This document shows positions 8,068 to 16,865 of a stretch of 64,000 nucleotides of DNA, piece after piece. The notes under the pieces were generated by a model, which worked only from the letters and a program-made list of their open reading frames with translations, was not told where the DNA came from and made no database searches. The stretch is from Leifsonia sp. PS1209. GTDB taxonomy: Bacteria > Actinomycetota > Actinomycetes > Actinomycetales > Microbacteriaceae. Positions within the stretch are counted from its first letter, which is position 1, and each line of letters opens with the position of its first letter. The position numbers and the translations under genes were made by a program. Where the stretch lies: positions 3,410,001 through 3,474,000 of the forward strand of contig NZ_CP051154.1 of NCBI RefSeq assembly GCF_012317045.1, read 5' to 3'.

Positions 8068-8595
8068 ATGTCGGATCAACCGTATGTGGCGATCGCCGCC
8101 CAGTATGCGAGCGAGGAAGAGGCCGTCGCCGATTTCGACCGGATACACGAGCATTTCAAGGGCGCAGGGAAGCACGCGGCCTTCGACGCCGCTGTCGTGG
8201 TGCGCGGCAAGGACGGCTCCGTCTCCATCCCGAAGCGGGATGACAAGGCGAAGCACCACGGCGGGAGGAAGGGTCTGGCGATCGGCCTGGCGAGCGGCGT
8301 CGTCGTCGCGCTCTTCCCTGCCGTGGCGCTGGGCGGCGCCCTGCTGGCTGCGGGCGGCGCGGGAGCGGGGATCGGCGCGCTGGCGGGGCACATCGCCAAC
8401 AACTCGTCCGCCGACGCCCTCAAGACGATCAGCGAGACGCTGAACGCGGGAAGCGCCGGAATCGTCGTCGTTGTCGCTCCTGACACGGTCGACGAGGTCG
8501 CCGGACTGCTGACCCACGCCACCGGTGTGACCAGGAAAGAGATCGCCGTCGACGAGGAGAAGCTGGACAACGAGGTGCAGGACTCGTACGAGTAG
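8068..8595 (+). CDS. DUF1269-like protein with glycine zipper
   Basis: Predicted 175-residue protein. Residues 1-60 form an alpha/beta unit (YVAIAAQYASEEEAVADFDR), and residues 68-110 are a hydrophobic Gly/Ala-rich glycine-zipper segment. The last third is a second alpha/beta unit ending in an acidic tail. DUF1269-type proteins are often found in stress-induced actinobacterial operons; their function is unknown. ATG at 8068 sits inside a GTGATG pair, and the GTG at 8065 is an alternative start. A GAGGAG site precedes it. Confidence 0.75.
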   Translation: MSDQPYVAIAAQYASEEEAVADFDRIHEHFKGAGKHAAFDAAVVVRGKDGSVSIPKRDDKAKHHGGRKGLAIGLASGVVVALFPAVALGGALLAAGGAGAGIGALAGHIANNSSADALKTISETLNAGSAGIVVVVAPDTVDEVAGLLTHATGVTRKEIAVDEEKLDNEVQDSYE

Positions 8596-8606
8596 ACGGC
8601 CGATCT

Positions 8607-8624
8607 CATCCCCCGGGGGTGATG
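8607..8624. promoter_or_regulatory. GC-rich dyad, copy 2, candidate LuxR-regulator site
   Basis: The palindromic CATCCCCCGGGGGTGATG lies just after the DUF1269-like gene and 70-87 bases upstream of the start at 8694. A possible -10 element TACTTT is at 8645-8650. It is the better-formed copy of the motif at 7742-7762. It might also act as a weak terminator for the preceding gene. Confidence 0.45.
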
Positions 8625-8693
8625 CCGCCCGAACCGTGCCCCACTACTTTCGGCACCATCAGTTCGCTCGAACTGCGGTCATCGGAGGAATCC

Positions 8694-8825
8694 ATGTCAC
8701 ACATCGACCCGGCAGCGGTCAGCACTCCGGCAACGCACTCCATCGACATCACGGCGGCCCTGCAGAGCGCCGCGCCCGTCCAGCGGCCCACGAACGGCCC
8801 GGCAGCCAGAGGAGCGGCAGCATGA
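8694..8825 (+). CDS. Small 43-residue protein, first gene of a membrane-protein operon
   Basis: Short ORF with a strong ribosome site (GGAGGAA, 8684-8690). It starts MSHIDPAAVSTPATHSIDIT and is rich in Ala, Pro and Thr with no hydrophobic segment. Its TGA overlaps the ATG of the next gene in an ATGA arrangement, which suggests translational coupling. It may be a real micro-protein or a leader ORF that sets translation of the downstream membrane protein. Confidence 0.5.
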   Translation: MSHIDPAAVSTPATHSIDITAALQSAAPVQRPTNGPAARGAAA

Positions 8826-9223
8826 CGACGGCCGACCGGAGCATGAACAGCTCCTGGGGCGTCTTCGCCTCGGTCGTGGTGCTGCTGTCCGGCCTGTTCA
8901 GCGTGCTTCAGGGCATCGTCGCGATCTTCGCGCCCGACCCGTATTACGTGGTCTCGCATGGGGCGCTGTTCATGCTCGACATCTCCGGATGGGGATGGTG
9001 GAACCTCATCATCGGCATCCTCATCGTCCTCACCGCCGGCGGCCTGTTCGCCGGTCAGACGTGGGCGCGGATCGTCGCCATCATCCTGGCCGTGCTGAGC
9101 GCGCTCGGCCAGCTGGTGCTCATCCCGGCCCAGCCGTGGTGGTCGGCGATCGTCATTGCAATGGACGTGCTCATCATCTACGCCGTGACAACCCACGGCG
9201 GTCGCCAGCACACGGAGGCATGA
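8822..9223 (+). CDS. Four-helix membrane protein (DUF7144-like)
   Basis: Predicted 133-residue integral membrane protein with four helices at about residues 14-36, 55-76, 80-100 and 105-124. After helix 1, DPYYVVSHGALFMLDISGWGWW precedes helix 2, a pattern typical of the family of actinobacterial stress-associated membrane proteins annotated DUF7144. The start overlaps the previous small ORF and its end abuts the next gene, so the three form one operon. Function unknown. Confidence 0.75.
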   Translation: MTTADRSMNSSWGVFASVVVLLSGLFSVLQGIVAIFAPDPYYVVSHGALFMLDISGWGWWNLIIGILIVLTAGGLFAGQTWARIVAIILAVLSALGQLVLIPAQPWWSAIVIAMDVLIIYAVTTHGGRQHTEA

Positions 9224-9225
9224 TC

Positions 9226-9606
9226 ATGAACTTCTGGGATTTCGTGGTGTATTCGTTCTGGATCTTCGTCTGGATCTCGTACCTGATGGTGCTCTTCTCG
9301 ATCATCGCCGACATCTTCCGCGACCACGAGCTGAACGGCTGGCTGAAGGCGATCTGGATCATCTTCCTGGTCTTCGTGCCGTTCATCACCGCGCTGGTCT
9401 ACCTCATCGCGCGCGGACCGAGCATGGCCCGCAGGAAGATGGCCGAGGTCCAGAGTGCGCAGGGAGAGACCGACGCGTACATCCGCACGGTCGCCTCCAC
9501 GTCGTCGCCCGCCGATGAGATCGCGAAGGCGAAGACGTTGCTCGACAACGGAACCATCAGCCAGGCGGAGTTCGACTCGCTGAAGGCGCGCCTGCTGGCG
9601 GCTTAG
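9226..9606 (+). CDS. PLD nuclease N-terminal-like/SHOCT membrane protein
   Basis: Predicted 126-residue protein. Two membrane helices (about residues 6-28 and 41-62) with W/F-rich borders form a phospholipase D N-terminal-like membrane unit, and the C-terminal 30 residues are a SHOCT domain (IAKAKTLLDNGTISQAEFDS, then LKARLL). SHOCT tails often mediate oligomerisation. I chose ATG at 9226 because GGAGG (9214-9218) is properly spaced from it; the in-frame ATG at 9220 is too close. Last gene of the operon; its stop overlaps the convergent HxlR gene by 4 bases. Confidence 0.8.
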   Translation: MNFWDFVVYSFWIFVWISYLMVLFSIIADIFRDHELNGWLKAIWIIFLVFVPFITALVYLIARGPSMARRKMAEVQSAQGETDAYIRTVASTSSPADEIAKAKTLLDNGTISQAEFDSLKARLLAA

Positions 9607-10268
9607 GCTGCGTTCGGGCTGTACGGCACGCGCAGCGTCGCCGCGAACCGCTCGAACAGCGACGCATCGCCCTCGAGCTGCACCACGCCGGTCGCGACGG
9701 CCGTCGGCGCGTCCAGTTCGCCCGCCATCACGTCCCGGATCTGCGGGCCGGCCGTGATCACGAGGTCCGGCTGCTCCGCCGGGCCCTGACCGACTTCGAT
9801 CGCGCCGTCGCGCATGACGACGTGCGCCTCGATGTCGCCGACGCGCACCGTGTACGCGCTGTCCCAGTCCTGCGGGACGACGCCGTCCCCTGCCGCCACC
9901 CGCAGTGCGGCCGTGATGGATGCGGTGGTGACGATCTCTCCGTCGCGCGGGGTCCGCATCCCTGCGGCTCCCCAGCGGGAAAGGGCATCCAGCACCGGGC
10001 GCAGCTCGTCGCCGCGCGGCGTGAGCTCGTAGACGACGGAACGCTCGGCCCCCGACGGCGCCACGCGGGCGACGATCCCCTCGTCCTCCAGGTCTTTCAG
10101 CCGGGAGGCCAGGGTGTTGGTCGGGATGCCCGGGAGGCCGCTCGCCAGGTCGGAGTATCGGCGGGCCGCGACGCTGAGGTCGCGCAGGATGAGCAGCGTC
10201 CAGCGCTGGCCGACGATCTCCGCCGCGCGCGCCAGACCGCAGAACTGCCCGTAGTGCTGGTTCGTCAT
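9603..10268 (-). CDS. HxlR family regulator with SCP2-like C-terminus
   Basis: Winged-helix regulator of 221 residues. The HxlR domain covers about residues 1-100 (YGQFCGLARAAEIVGQRWTLLILRDLSVAARRYSDL... SRLKDLEDEGIVAR), and the C-terminal 110 residues resemble a sterol-carrier/SCP2-type ligand domain (VRVGDIEAHVVMRDGAIEVG). This two-domain form is frequent in actinobacteria. It is divergent from a DHA2 exporter at 10347, with an inverted repeat in the shared promoter region, so it is the likely repressor of that pump. Confidence 0.87.
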   Translation of the reverse strand: MTNQHYGQFCGLARAAEIVGQRWTLLILRDLSVAARRYSDLASGLPGIPTNTLASRLKDLEDEGIVARVAPSGAERSVVYELTPRGDELRPVLDALSRWGAAGMRTPRDGEIVTTASITAALRVAAGDGVVPQDWDSAYTVRVGDIEAHVVMRDGAIEVGQGPAEQPDLVITAGPQIRDVMAGELDAPTAVATGVVQLEGDASLFERFAATLRVPYSPNAA

Positions 10269-10285
10269 GAATGTCACTCTACCAC

Positions 10286-10328
10286 TTGACTTCATTAATT
10301 GCAGTGTGCTTTATTTTTTGCAGCACAC
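10286..10328 (+). promoter_or_regulatory. Promoter and inverted repeat upstream of MFS exporter
   Basis: TTGACT (10286-10291) and TTTATT (10310-10315) are spaced 18 bp as a plausible -35/-10 pair in an unusually AT-rich stretch. A perfect 7-bp inverted repeat, GTGTGCT (10304-10310) and AGCACAC (10322-10328), overlaps the -10, a position suited for repression by the divergent HxlR regulator. The exporter ATG follows at 10347 with AAGGGAG upstream. Confidence 0.5.
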
Positions 10329-10346
10329 CAATCAAGGGAGTTTGAC

Positions 10347-11852
10347 ATGACCGACACCATCGACCGGGCGGAGGCGACCACACCGTCGGCCACCGCTCCA
10401 CTGGCCGCCGCCTCACAGGCCACCGCTCCATTGGCCGCCCGCAACCGCACAGCGCTCGCCCTCCTTCTCGCCGCCGTCTTCGTCGTGTTCCTGAACGAGA
10501 CGATGATGGGTGTCGCCCTTCCGCGCATCCAGGAATCCCTGCACATCGACGCGACGCAGGGGCAGTGGCTGACCACCGCGTTCGCACTCACGATGGCCGT
10601 GGTCATCCCGATCACCGGCTGGCTGATGCAGCGACTCGACACCCGTCCCGTCTTCACGGTCGCGATGTCGAGCTTCGCACTCGGCACACTGGTCGCCGCC
10701 CTCTCCCCCGCCTTCGAGCTGCTCGTGGTCGGTCGCGTCATCCAGGCGGTCGGCACCGCGATCATGATGCCGCTGATGATGACCACGGTGATGACGGTCG
10801 TGCCGGCCGACGACCGCGGACGGATCATGGGGCGCGTCTCGATCGTGATGTCGGTGGCGCCCGCCGTCGGTCCCATCGTCTCCGGCGCCCTCATCCAGGT
10901 GCTGCCGTGGCAGGGACTGTTCTGGGTGATGCTGCCCATCGCGCTGGTCATGCTCGCCATCGGCGTTCGCAAGGTGCCGAACGTCTCCGAGACCAGGAAG
11001 GTGCCCCTGGATGTGCTGTCGGTGATCCTGTCCGCCGTCGCGTTCTCCGCCCTGGTGTTCGGACTCAGCCAGATCGGCGCGGCAGCCGTCGGCGGGGCGG
11101 CGGTGCAGCCCTGGATCCCGGTCGCCGTCGGCCTTGTGACGCTCGGCTTCTTCGGCTGGCGGCAGCTCGTGCTGCAGCGCACGGACTCGGCCCTGCTCGA
11201 CCTGCGCACGTTCCTCTCGCGCGACTTCGCGGTCTCCGTCTCGATGATGACCGCAGCGATGGTCGCCCTGTTCGGCGCGTTCATCGTGCTCCCCCAGTTC
11301 GCCAGGTACACGCTCGGCCTCGAACCGCTTTGGATCGGCGCGATCCTGCTCCCGGGCGGCCTCCTGATGGGCCTCGCCGGCCCGACCGTCGGCCGCCTCT
11401 ACGACCGCTTCGGCCCGCGCCCGCTGGTCATCCCCGGCTCCATCGGCCTGGCCGCCGCGCTGTGGACCCTCGCCTTCGGACTCGGCGAAGGCTCATCCTG
11501 GGTCGTGCTCCTCGGCGCCCACATCGTGCTGATGCTGTCGCTCGCGTTCCTGTTCACCCCCGCGTTCAGCGCATCCCTCGGCTCGCTCCCTCCCCGCCTC
11601 TACTCGCACGGCAGCGCAACCATCGCCACCCTGCAGCAGGTCGCGGGAGCCGCGGGGACCGCGATCTTCGTCGCCCTCTACGCCACAGGAGTCGCCTCCA
11701 CGGCGAACGCCGACCCCGACCTGCCGTCGCCCGCCGCGGCTGCCGCCGGATCGCACCTCGCGTTCCTCGCCGGAGCCATCCTGTCGCTCGGGGTGATCGT
11801 ACTCGCCCTGTTCGTCCGGAAGCCCGCCAGCGCGGAACAGCAGGCTGACTGA
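10347..11852 (+). CDS. MFS transporter, DHA2 (EmrB/QacA-like) family
   Basis: Proton-driven multidrug exporter of 501 residues with about 13-14 membrane helices. Helix 1 carries VVFLNETMMGVALPRIQ, like the motif D1 region of drug:H+ antiporters; an RVIQAVGTAIMMPLM segment and a motif C-like SVAPAVGPIVSGALI support the DHA2 class. The N-terminal 34 residues include a repeated ATAPLAA unit and are probably disordered. It is divergent from an HxlR regulator, which suggests inducible drug or metabolite efflux. Confidence 0.9.
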   Translation: MTDTIDRAEATTPSATAPLAAASQATAPLAARNRTALALLLAAVFVVFLNETMMGVALPRIQESLHIDATQGQWLTTAFALTMAVVIPITGWLMQRLDTRPVFTVAMSSFALGTLVAALSPAFELLVVGRVIQAVGTAIMMPLMMTTVMTVVPADDRGRIMGRVSIVMSVAPAVGPIVSGALIQVLPWQGLFWVMLPIALVMLAIGVRKVPNVSETRKVPLDVLSVILSAVAFSALVFGLSQIGAAAVGGAAVQPWIPVAVGLVTLGFFGWRQLVLQRTDSALLDLRTFLSRDFAVSVSMMTAAMVALFGAFIVLPQFARYTLGLEPLWIGAILLPGGLLMGLAGPTVGRLYDRFGPRPLVIPGSIGLAAALWTLAFGLGEGSSWVVLLGAHIVLMLSLAFLFTPAFSASLGSLPPRLYSHGSATIATLQQVAGAAGTAIFVALYATGVASTANADPDLPSPAAAAAGSHLAFLAGAILSLGVIVLALFVRKPASAEQQAD

Positions 11853-11898
11853 CGGCCGTTCAGTCGTTCGTCACCGGCAGCGTGACACGTAAGTCGTC

Positions 11899-12300
11899 CT
11901 ATTCGCCGAACGCGGCGTCGGCGGGCGGGTCGGACTCACCCTGCCAGAAGTTCCACCGGTAGCCCCACGGGTCGACGATGGTGAAGGTGAGCGGCCCGTA
12001 CGGTTGTTTCTGGACGGCGCTGATCGGAGCATTGCCGTCGGCCGCTGAGACGCGTGCCCGATAGGCGTCGATGTCATCGACATGCACGATGAGCAAAGCG
12101 CCGGCGCCCTCGCCGACACGCGGCGGCCGGCCCGAGACCGAGATACGGCTCTCCCCGACGAGGATGTCGGCCTCTTTGGTGGACGGCCCGCCCAGGCGCC
12201 AACGCGTCGACGGCCCGAACTCGAGCACCCGCTCGAGCCAGTCGAGTGCTGCATCCGCGTCGTCGTAGTACAAGTAGGGAATCACTTCACCGAAGGCCAT
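11899..12300 (-). CDS. VOC family protein (glyoxalase/bleomycin-resistance-like)
   Basis: Predicted 133-residue protein with two beta-alpha-beta units of the vicinal oxygen chelate fold. IPYLYYDDADAALDWLERVLEF is the first unit, and YGPLTFTIVDPWGYRWNFWQ is the typical C-terminal motif (DPxGxxW). Metal ligands are not certain from sequence. ATG at 12300 follows a GAGAGG site. It is divergent from the PPOX-like gene at 12428; a 127-bp gap between them shows no clear operator. Confidence 0.85.
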   Translation of the reverse strand: MAFGEVIPYLYYDDADAALDWLERVLEFGPSTRWRLGGPSTKEADILVGESRISVSGRPPRVGEGAGALLIVHVDDIDAYRARVSAADGNAPISAVQKQPYGPLTFTIVDPWGYRWNFWQGESDPPADAAFGE

Positions 12301-12427
12301 GGCATGCCCCTCTCGTCGCACCGATCCAAGCAGCGAACGCGCCACACGGCAATACTCCGCTGCGCAGGAGCAGCAGCCGGAGGCAGACTGAGTTCACCCC
12401 CGCCGCCGAGCGAAGGAGAAGACGACC

Positions 12428-12889
12428 ATGACCGACCGTTCCGCCATCGAGGGCATCCTCGCCGCCAACCGATACTGCGTGATCGGGAGCACGGACGCAT
12501 CCGGTGCGCCGTGGGTCACCCCGGTGTTCTACGCTCCGCTCGACGCCGACCGGATCTGCTGGGTGTCGTCGCCGGATGCGCGGCACTCGCGCAACATCGC
12601 AAGCAGGGCCGCGGTCGCGATCACGGTGTTCGACTCCACGGTCGCCGTCGGCAGTGCGGAAGCGGCGTACTTCGACGCAGAGGCGTCCCCGGTGGCCGCC
12701 GATCAGGTCGCGGCCGCGCTGCAGGCACTCAACCGGCGCCTGCCGGAGCAGAAGCAGCTGGAGCCGGCCGACCTCGAACCGGAGGGGCCGCTGGTGACGT
12801 ATCAGGCGGTGGTGCGGCACCGGTACGTGCTGGTGCGCGGGGGCGACCCCGTGCACGGGAACACGCTGGACATGTCGCTCGAGGTGTGA
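12428..12889 (+). CDS. Pyridoxamine 5'-phosphate oxidase family protein
   Basis: Predicted 153-residue split-barrel flavin/F420-binding protein. N-terminal AANRYCVIGSTDASGAPWVTPVFYAPLD and the following WVSSPDARHSRNI segment match PPOX-like proteins that bind FMN or F420; the substrate is unknown. It starts 7 bases after a strong GAAGGAGAA site and ends just before a perfect hairpin terminator. Confidence 0.85.
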   Translation: MTDRSAIEGILAANRYCVIGSTDASGAPWVTPVFYAPLDADRICWVSSPDARHSRNIASRAAVAITVFDSTVAVGSAEAAYFDAEASPVAADQVAAALQALNRRLPEQKQLEPADLEPEGPLVTYQAVVRHRYVLVRGGDPVHGNTLDMSLEV

Positions 12890-12908
12890 ACCACGGGTGG
12901 ACGACGCC

Positions 12909-12942
12909 GTGAGGCCAGGAGCGTTCCCGCTCCTGGCCTCAC
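12909..12942. terminator. Bidirectional hairpin terminator
   Basis: Perfect 15-bp stem (12909-12923 with 12928-12942) around a TTCC loop, located between the convergent PPOX-like and mmsB genes. Confidence 0.85.
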
Positions 12943-12946
12943 CGGG

Positions 12947-14122
12947 TCACTGGCCGACCGAGCGGCGCTTGTTGTACACGTCGAACGCGACGGCGGCGAG
13001 CAGCACCAGGCCCTTGATGAGCAGCTGGTAGTCGCTGTCGACACCGAGGATCGACATCCCGTTGTTGAGGACACCGATGATCAGACCACCGATGATCGCG
13101 CCAGGGACGGTGCCGATGCCGCCGGTGACCGCTGCGCCTCCGATGAACACCGCCGAGATGGCGTCGAGCTCGAAGCCGGTGCCCGCGCTCGGACTCGCCA
13201 GGTTGAGCCCCGCCGTGAACACGAGACCGGCGATCGCCGAGATCACGCCCATGTTCACGAACAGCAGGAACGTCACGCGCTTGGTCTTGACACCGGACAG
13301 CTGGGCCGCGGCCAGGTTGCCGCCGATCGCGTAGATGTGGCGGCCGAACACCGAGCGGTTCATCACGGCCGTGTACCCGACCACGAGGGCGCCCAGGATG
13401 ATCAGCACGATCGGCGTCCCGTTGTAGCTGGCGAGCAGCAGGGTGACGATCAGCACCAGCAGCACCAGGAAGACCACCTTGAGCACGAACCACCAGATCG
13501 GCTCGTCCTCGAGGTCGTACTTGCGGCGCACCAGACGCTGACGCACCGCGCTCGCGACGATCGCGATGGAGGCCAGCAGCCCCAGGATGAGCGTCAGCGG
13601 TTCGTACCCGGAGGTGCCGAAGGTGGGCAGGAAGCCGGAGCCGATCGCGCGGAACTCTTTCGGGAAGAACGAGATCTGCTGGTTGCCGAGGGCGATCTGC
13701 GCCGCACCGCGGAAGACGAGCATCCCGGCCAGCGTCACGATGAACGCCGGTATGCCGAAATAGGCGATCCAGTAGCCCTGCCAGGCGCCGACGATGGCGC
13801 CGAGCACGAGGCAGAGCACCACCGCGAGCGGCCACGGAAGGTGCCACTCCGAGATCATCACACCGGCCATCGCGCCGATGAACGCCACGACGCTGCCGAC
13901 CGAGAGGTCGATGTGGCCCGCGATGATGACCATCACCATGCCGACCGCGAGGATCAGGATGTAGCTGTTCTGGACGATGAGGTTGGAGACGTTGATCGGT
14001 GCGAGCGTGATGCCCGCCGTGGTGATCTGGAAGAACAACACGATCACGATCAGGGCGATGAACAGGCCGATCTGGCGGAGCTGACCTGTCAGATAGTTGA
14101 GGGCCGTGCTGAGGGCTTTCAT
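12947..14122 (-). CDS. mmsB: Monosaccharide ABC transporter permease (MmsB-like)
   Basis: Integral membrane subunit of 391 residues with about ten helices, of the RbsC/XylH family. The family motif [20 protein letters not shown] is near residues 65-85, and the cytoplasmic loop contains [23 protein letters not shown], which couples to the ATPase. Its ATG overlaps the mmsA stop (ATGA). It works with mmsA and the chvE-type binding protein upstream to import a sugar; family members take xylose, arabinose, galactose or glucose. Confidence 0.9.
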   Translation of the reverse strand: MKALSTALNYLTGQLRQIGLFIALIVIVLFFQITTAGITLAPINVSNLIVQNSYILILAVGMVMVIIAGHIDLSVGSVVAFIGAMAGVMISEWHLPWPLAVVLCLVLGAIVGAWQGYWIAYFGIPAFIVTLAGMLVFRGAAQIALGNQQISFFPKEFRAIGSGFLPTFGTSGYEPLTLILGLLASIAIVASAVRQRLVRRKYDLEDEPIWWFVLKVVFLVLLVLIVTLLLASYNGTPIVLIILGALVVGYTAVMNRSVFGRHIYAIGGNLAAAQLSGVKTKRVTFLLFVNMGVISAIAGLVFTAGLNLASPSAGTGFELDAISAVFIGGAAVTGGIGTVPGAIIGGLIIGVLNNGMSILGVDSDYQLLIKGLVLLAAVAFDVYNKRRSVGQ

Positions 14123-15663
14123 GCTGTGGTCTTCTCGCGTTCCTGTGTCATGAGTTGCATGAGGTATTCGGCGGTTGCCTTCTCGCGGGGGACATCCGCC
14201 GTGATGCGGCCCTCGCTCAGGGTGTAGATCCGGTCGCAGATGCCGAGAAGCTCCGGCAGCTCGGACGAGATGACGATGATGCCTTTGCCCGCGTCGGCCA
14301 GCCGGTCGATGATCGTGTAGATCTCGTACTTGGCTCCGACGTCGATGCCACGGGTCGGCTCGTCGAGGATGAGCACATCCGGATCGGCGTACATCCACTT
14401 GGAGAGCACGACCTTCTGCTGGTTGCCGCCGGACAGCTTGCCCGTCAGGGTCGACACGCTCGGCGTCTTGATGTTCATGCTCTTGCGGTAGTCGTCCGCG
14501 ACCGCGCGCTCCTTGAGCTCGTTCACGAACTTGAGCCAGTCGACCAGCTTGTCGAGCGCCGCGATCGAGATGTTGCGCTGGATGTTGTCGATCAGGTTGA
14601 GCCCGTAGCGCTTGCGGTCCTCGGTGGAGTACGCGATCCCGTTGGCGATGGCCTTCGAGACCGTGCTCACCGAGATCGGCTCCCCGCGCTTGTAGACCTG
14701 GCCGCTGATGTTGACGCCGTAGCTGCGCCCGAACACGCTCATCGCCAGCTCGGTGCGCCCGGCGCCCATGAGTCCGGCGATGCCGACGATCTCGCCGGCG
14801 CGGACCATCAGGTTGGCGCCGTCGACGACTTTCCTGGCGCGGTCGAGCGGGTGGTGCACCGTCCAGTCCTCGATGCGCAGCAGCTCCGCGCCGATGTGCG
14901 GGACGTGGTCGGGGAACCTGCTCGCGACGTCGCGGCCGACCATCCCCTTGATGATGCGGTTCTCGCTCGGGTCGTCGCTGCGCATGTCCAGCGTCTCGAT
15001 GGTCTGGCCGTCGCGGATGATCGTCACCTTGTCCGCGATCGCTTTGATCTCGTTGAGCTTGTGACTGATGATGATCGACGTGATGCCGTGATCCTTCAGC
15101 TGCCGGATGAGGTCGAGCAGATGGGCGGAGTCGTCGTCGTTGAGGGCGGCGGTCGGCTCGTCCAGGATCAGGATGCGCACCTCCTTCGAGAGCGCCTTCG
15201 CGATCTCGACGAGCTGCTGCTTGCCGACCCCGATGTCCTTGATCTTGGTGATCGGGTTGTCGCGCAGGCCGACGCGTCGCAGCAGCTTGCCCGCTTCGAC
15301 GTTGGTCTCGTTCCAGTCGATGAACCCGCCGCGCTGCCGCTCGTTGCCGAGGTAGATGTTCTCGGCGATCGAGAGGTACGGCGACAGTGCCAGCTCCTGG
15401 TGGATGATGACGATGCCTGCCGCTTCGGAGTCGTTGATCGACTTGAACTCGACCGGCTCTCCGTTCAGGAGGATCTCCCCGTCGAAGGTGCCGTGCGGGT
15501 ACACGCCGGACAGCACCTTCATCAGCGTCGATTTGCCTGCGCCGTTCTCACCGCAGATCGCGTGGACGGTACCTTCCTCGATGGAGATCGAGACATCCTG
15601 GAGGGCTTTCACCCCCGGGAAGGTTTTCGAGATGCCCCGCATCTCGAGGATCGTGTCGGACAT
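14119..15663 (-). CDS. mmsA: Sugar ABC transporter ATP-binding protein (MmsA-like)
   Basis: Tandem ATPase of 514 residues. The first domain has Walker [10 protein letters not shown] (Lys44) and Walker [12 protein letters not shown]. The second has a degenerate Walker A (GLMGAGRTE, about residue 320) but a good signature LSGGNQQKV and [11 protein letters not shown]. This asymmetry is normal for RbsA/MglA-type proteins. ATG at 15663 follows AAGGGAGACC. Translationally coupled to mmsB. A hairpin separates it from the binding-protein gene. Confidence 0.92.
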   Translation of the reverse strand: MSDTILEMRGISKTFPGVKALQDVSISIEEGTVHAICGENGAGKSTLMKVLSGVYPHGTFDGEILLNGEPVEFKSINDSEAAGIVIIHQELALSPYLSIAENIYLGNERQRGGFIDWNETNVEAGKLLRRVGLRDNPITKIKDIGVGKQQLVEIAKALSKEVRILILDEPTAALNDDDSAHLLDLIRQLKDHGITSIIISHKLNEIKAIADKVTIIRDGQTIETLDMRSDDPSENRIIKGMVGRDVASRFPDHVPHIGAELLRIEDWTVHHPLDRARKVVDGANLMVRAGEIVGIAGLMGAGRTELAMSVFGRSYGVNISGQVYKRGEPISVSTVSKAIANGIAYSTEDRKRYGLNLIDNIQRNISIAALDKLVDWLKFVNELKERAVADDYRKSMNIKTPSVSTLTGKLSGGNQQKVVLSKWMYADPDVLILDEPTRGIDVGAKYEIYTIIDRLADAGKGIIVISSELPELLGICDRIYTLSEGRITADVPREKATAEYLMQLMTQEREKTTA

Positions 15664-15687
15664 GGTCTCCCTTGTTTCTTCGCGAGA

Positions 15688-15719
15688 GGGTGGGCGCGGC
15701 TGTGGCGCCGCGCCCACCC
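15688..15719 (-). terminator. Intra-operon hairpin after the binding-protein gene
   Basis: Perfect 13-bp stem (15688-15700 with 15707-15719) with loop TGTGGC lies 18 bases after the chvE stop and before mmsA. Such hairpins commonly attenuate or stabilise transcripts so that the binding protein is made in excess over the membrane parts. Confidence 0.65.
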
Positions 15720-15737
15720 CTGTTCATGCCCTGCGGG

Positions 15738-16865
15738 CTACTTCAGGTCGGATTCCTTGTAGTAACCGCTGTCGACGAGGACCTTCTGGTAGTTGTCCTT
15801 GGTCACGACGACCGGCTGGAAGAGGTAGCTCGGCACGACCTTGGTCTTGTTGTCGTAGCTCTTCGTGTCGTTGACCTCTGGCTTCTTGCCGGTGAGGATG
15901 TCGTTCGCCATCTTCGCGGCCTCGTTGGCGAGCTGGCGGGTGTCCTTGTAGATCGTCGAGTACTGGGTTCCCGCGATGATCTGCTTGACGCTCGCCACCT
16001 CGGCGTCCTGCCCGGTGATGATCGGGAGCTTCTTGCCGCCCGATCCGTAGCCCGCGCCTTCCAGCGCGCTCAGGATGCCGTCGGAGAGTCCGTCGTACGG
16101 GGACAGCACGCCCTGCACGGCCGCTCCACCGGAGTACGACTTCGCGACGAGGTCCTGCATCCTGGCCTTGGCGGTCGCCGGGTCCCAGCGCAGGATGGCG
16201 ACCTGGTTGAACGCGGTCTGGCCGCTGCCGACCTTCAGGGTGCCGTCGGCGATGTACGGCTTGAGGGTGTCCATCGCGCCGTTGTAGAAGAACGTCGCGT
16301 TGTTGTCGTCGGGGCTTCCGGCGAACACCTCGATGTTGAACGGGCCCTTGGCGCCGGTCTTCTTGCCGTCTGCGTCGAGCACGCCCAGACCGGTGAGCAG
16401 CGAGTTGGCCTGGTAGACGCCGACCTTGTAGTTGTCGAACGACACGTAGTAGTCGACGTTCTTGTCACCGGTCAGGAGGCGGTCGTACGAGATCACCTTG
16501 ATGCCGGCCTTGGCTGCCGCATCCAGCTGGTCGGTGAGCGAACCACCGTCGATGGATGCGATGATCAGGACCTTCGCACCCTTGGTGATCATGGTGTTGA
16601 CCTGCTGCACCTGGGTCGGGATGTCGTTGTTCGCGTACTCGAGGTCGACCTTGTATCCGTTCTTCTCGAGGTCGCTCTTCACCGCGTTTCCGTCGGCGAT
16701 CCAGCGCTCGGACACCTTGGTCGGCATGGCGACGCCGACCAGGGCGCCCTTGTTGTCGCTGCTTCCTGCGTCGCCTCCGGTGCCCGGCCGGCCGCCGGAG
16801 CAGGCGGCCAGCATGACGGCGACGCCGATGGCGACGGCCCCGATCGCAATTCTCTTCAATCTCAC
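15738..16865 (-). CDS. chvE: Sugar-binding lipoprotein (ChvE-like)
   Basis: Extracellular substrate-binding lipoprotein of 375 residues. The signal peptide ends in the lipobox LAAC, making Cys22 the lipidated residue, followed by a Gly/Ser linker. The mature part is a periplasmic-binding-protein type 1 fold (ALVGVAMPTKVSERWIADG; ANNDIPTQVQQVNTMITKGA), like ChvE or XylF. GTG at 16865 follows GAAGGGA. It is the first gene of a three-gene importer operon, facing the LacI regulator at 17231. Confidence 0.9.
   Translation of the reverse strand: MRLKRIAIGAVAIGVAVMLAACSGGRPGTGGDAGSSDNKGALVGVAMPTKVSERWIADGNAVKSDLEKNGYKVDLEYANNDIPTQVQQVNTMITKGAKVLIIASIDGGSLTDQLDAAAKAGIKVISYDRLLTGDKNVDYYVSFDNYKVGVYQANSLLTGLGVLDADGKKTGAKGPFNIEVFAGSPDDNNATFFYNGAMDTLKPYIADGTLKVGSGQTAFNQVAILRWDPATAKARMQDLVAKSYSGGAAVQGVLSPYDGLSDGILSALEGAGYGSGGKKLPIITGQDAEVASVKQIIAGTQYSTIYKDTRQLANEAAKMANDILTGKKPEVNDTKSYDNKTKVVPSYLFQPVVVTKDNYQKVLVDSGYYKESDLK

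Noticed and set aside
8607..8624. GC-rich palindrome as a terminator of the DUF1269-like gene
   Set aside because: A related dyad at 7742-7762 is not at a gene end and has the same distance to a following start, so a regulatory site is the better explanation, though a double role is possible.
14155..15762. 535-residue plus-strand open frame
   Set aside because: Antisense to mmsA, which has complete ABC motifs; low-complexity composition.
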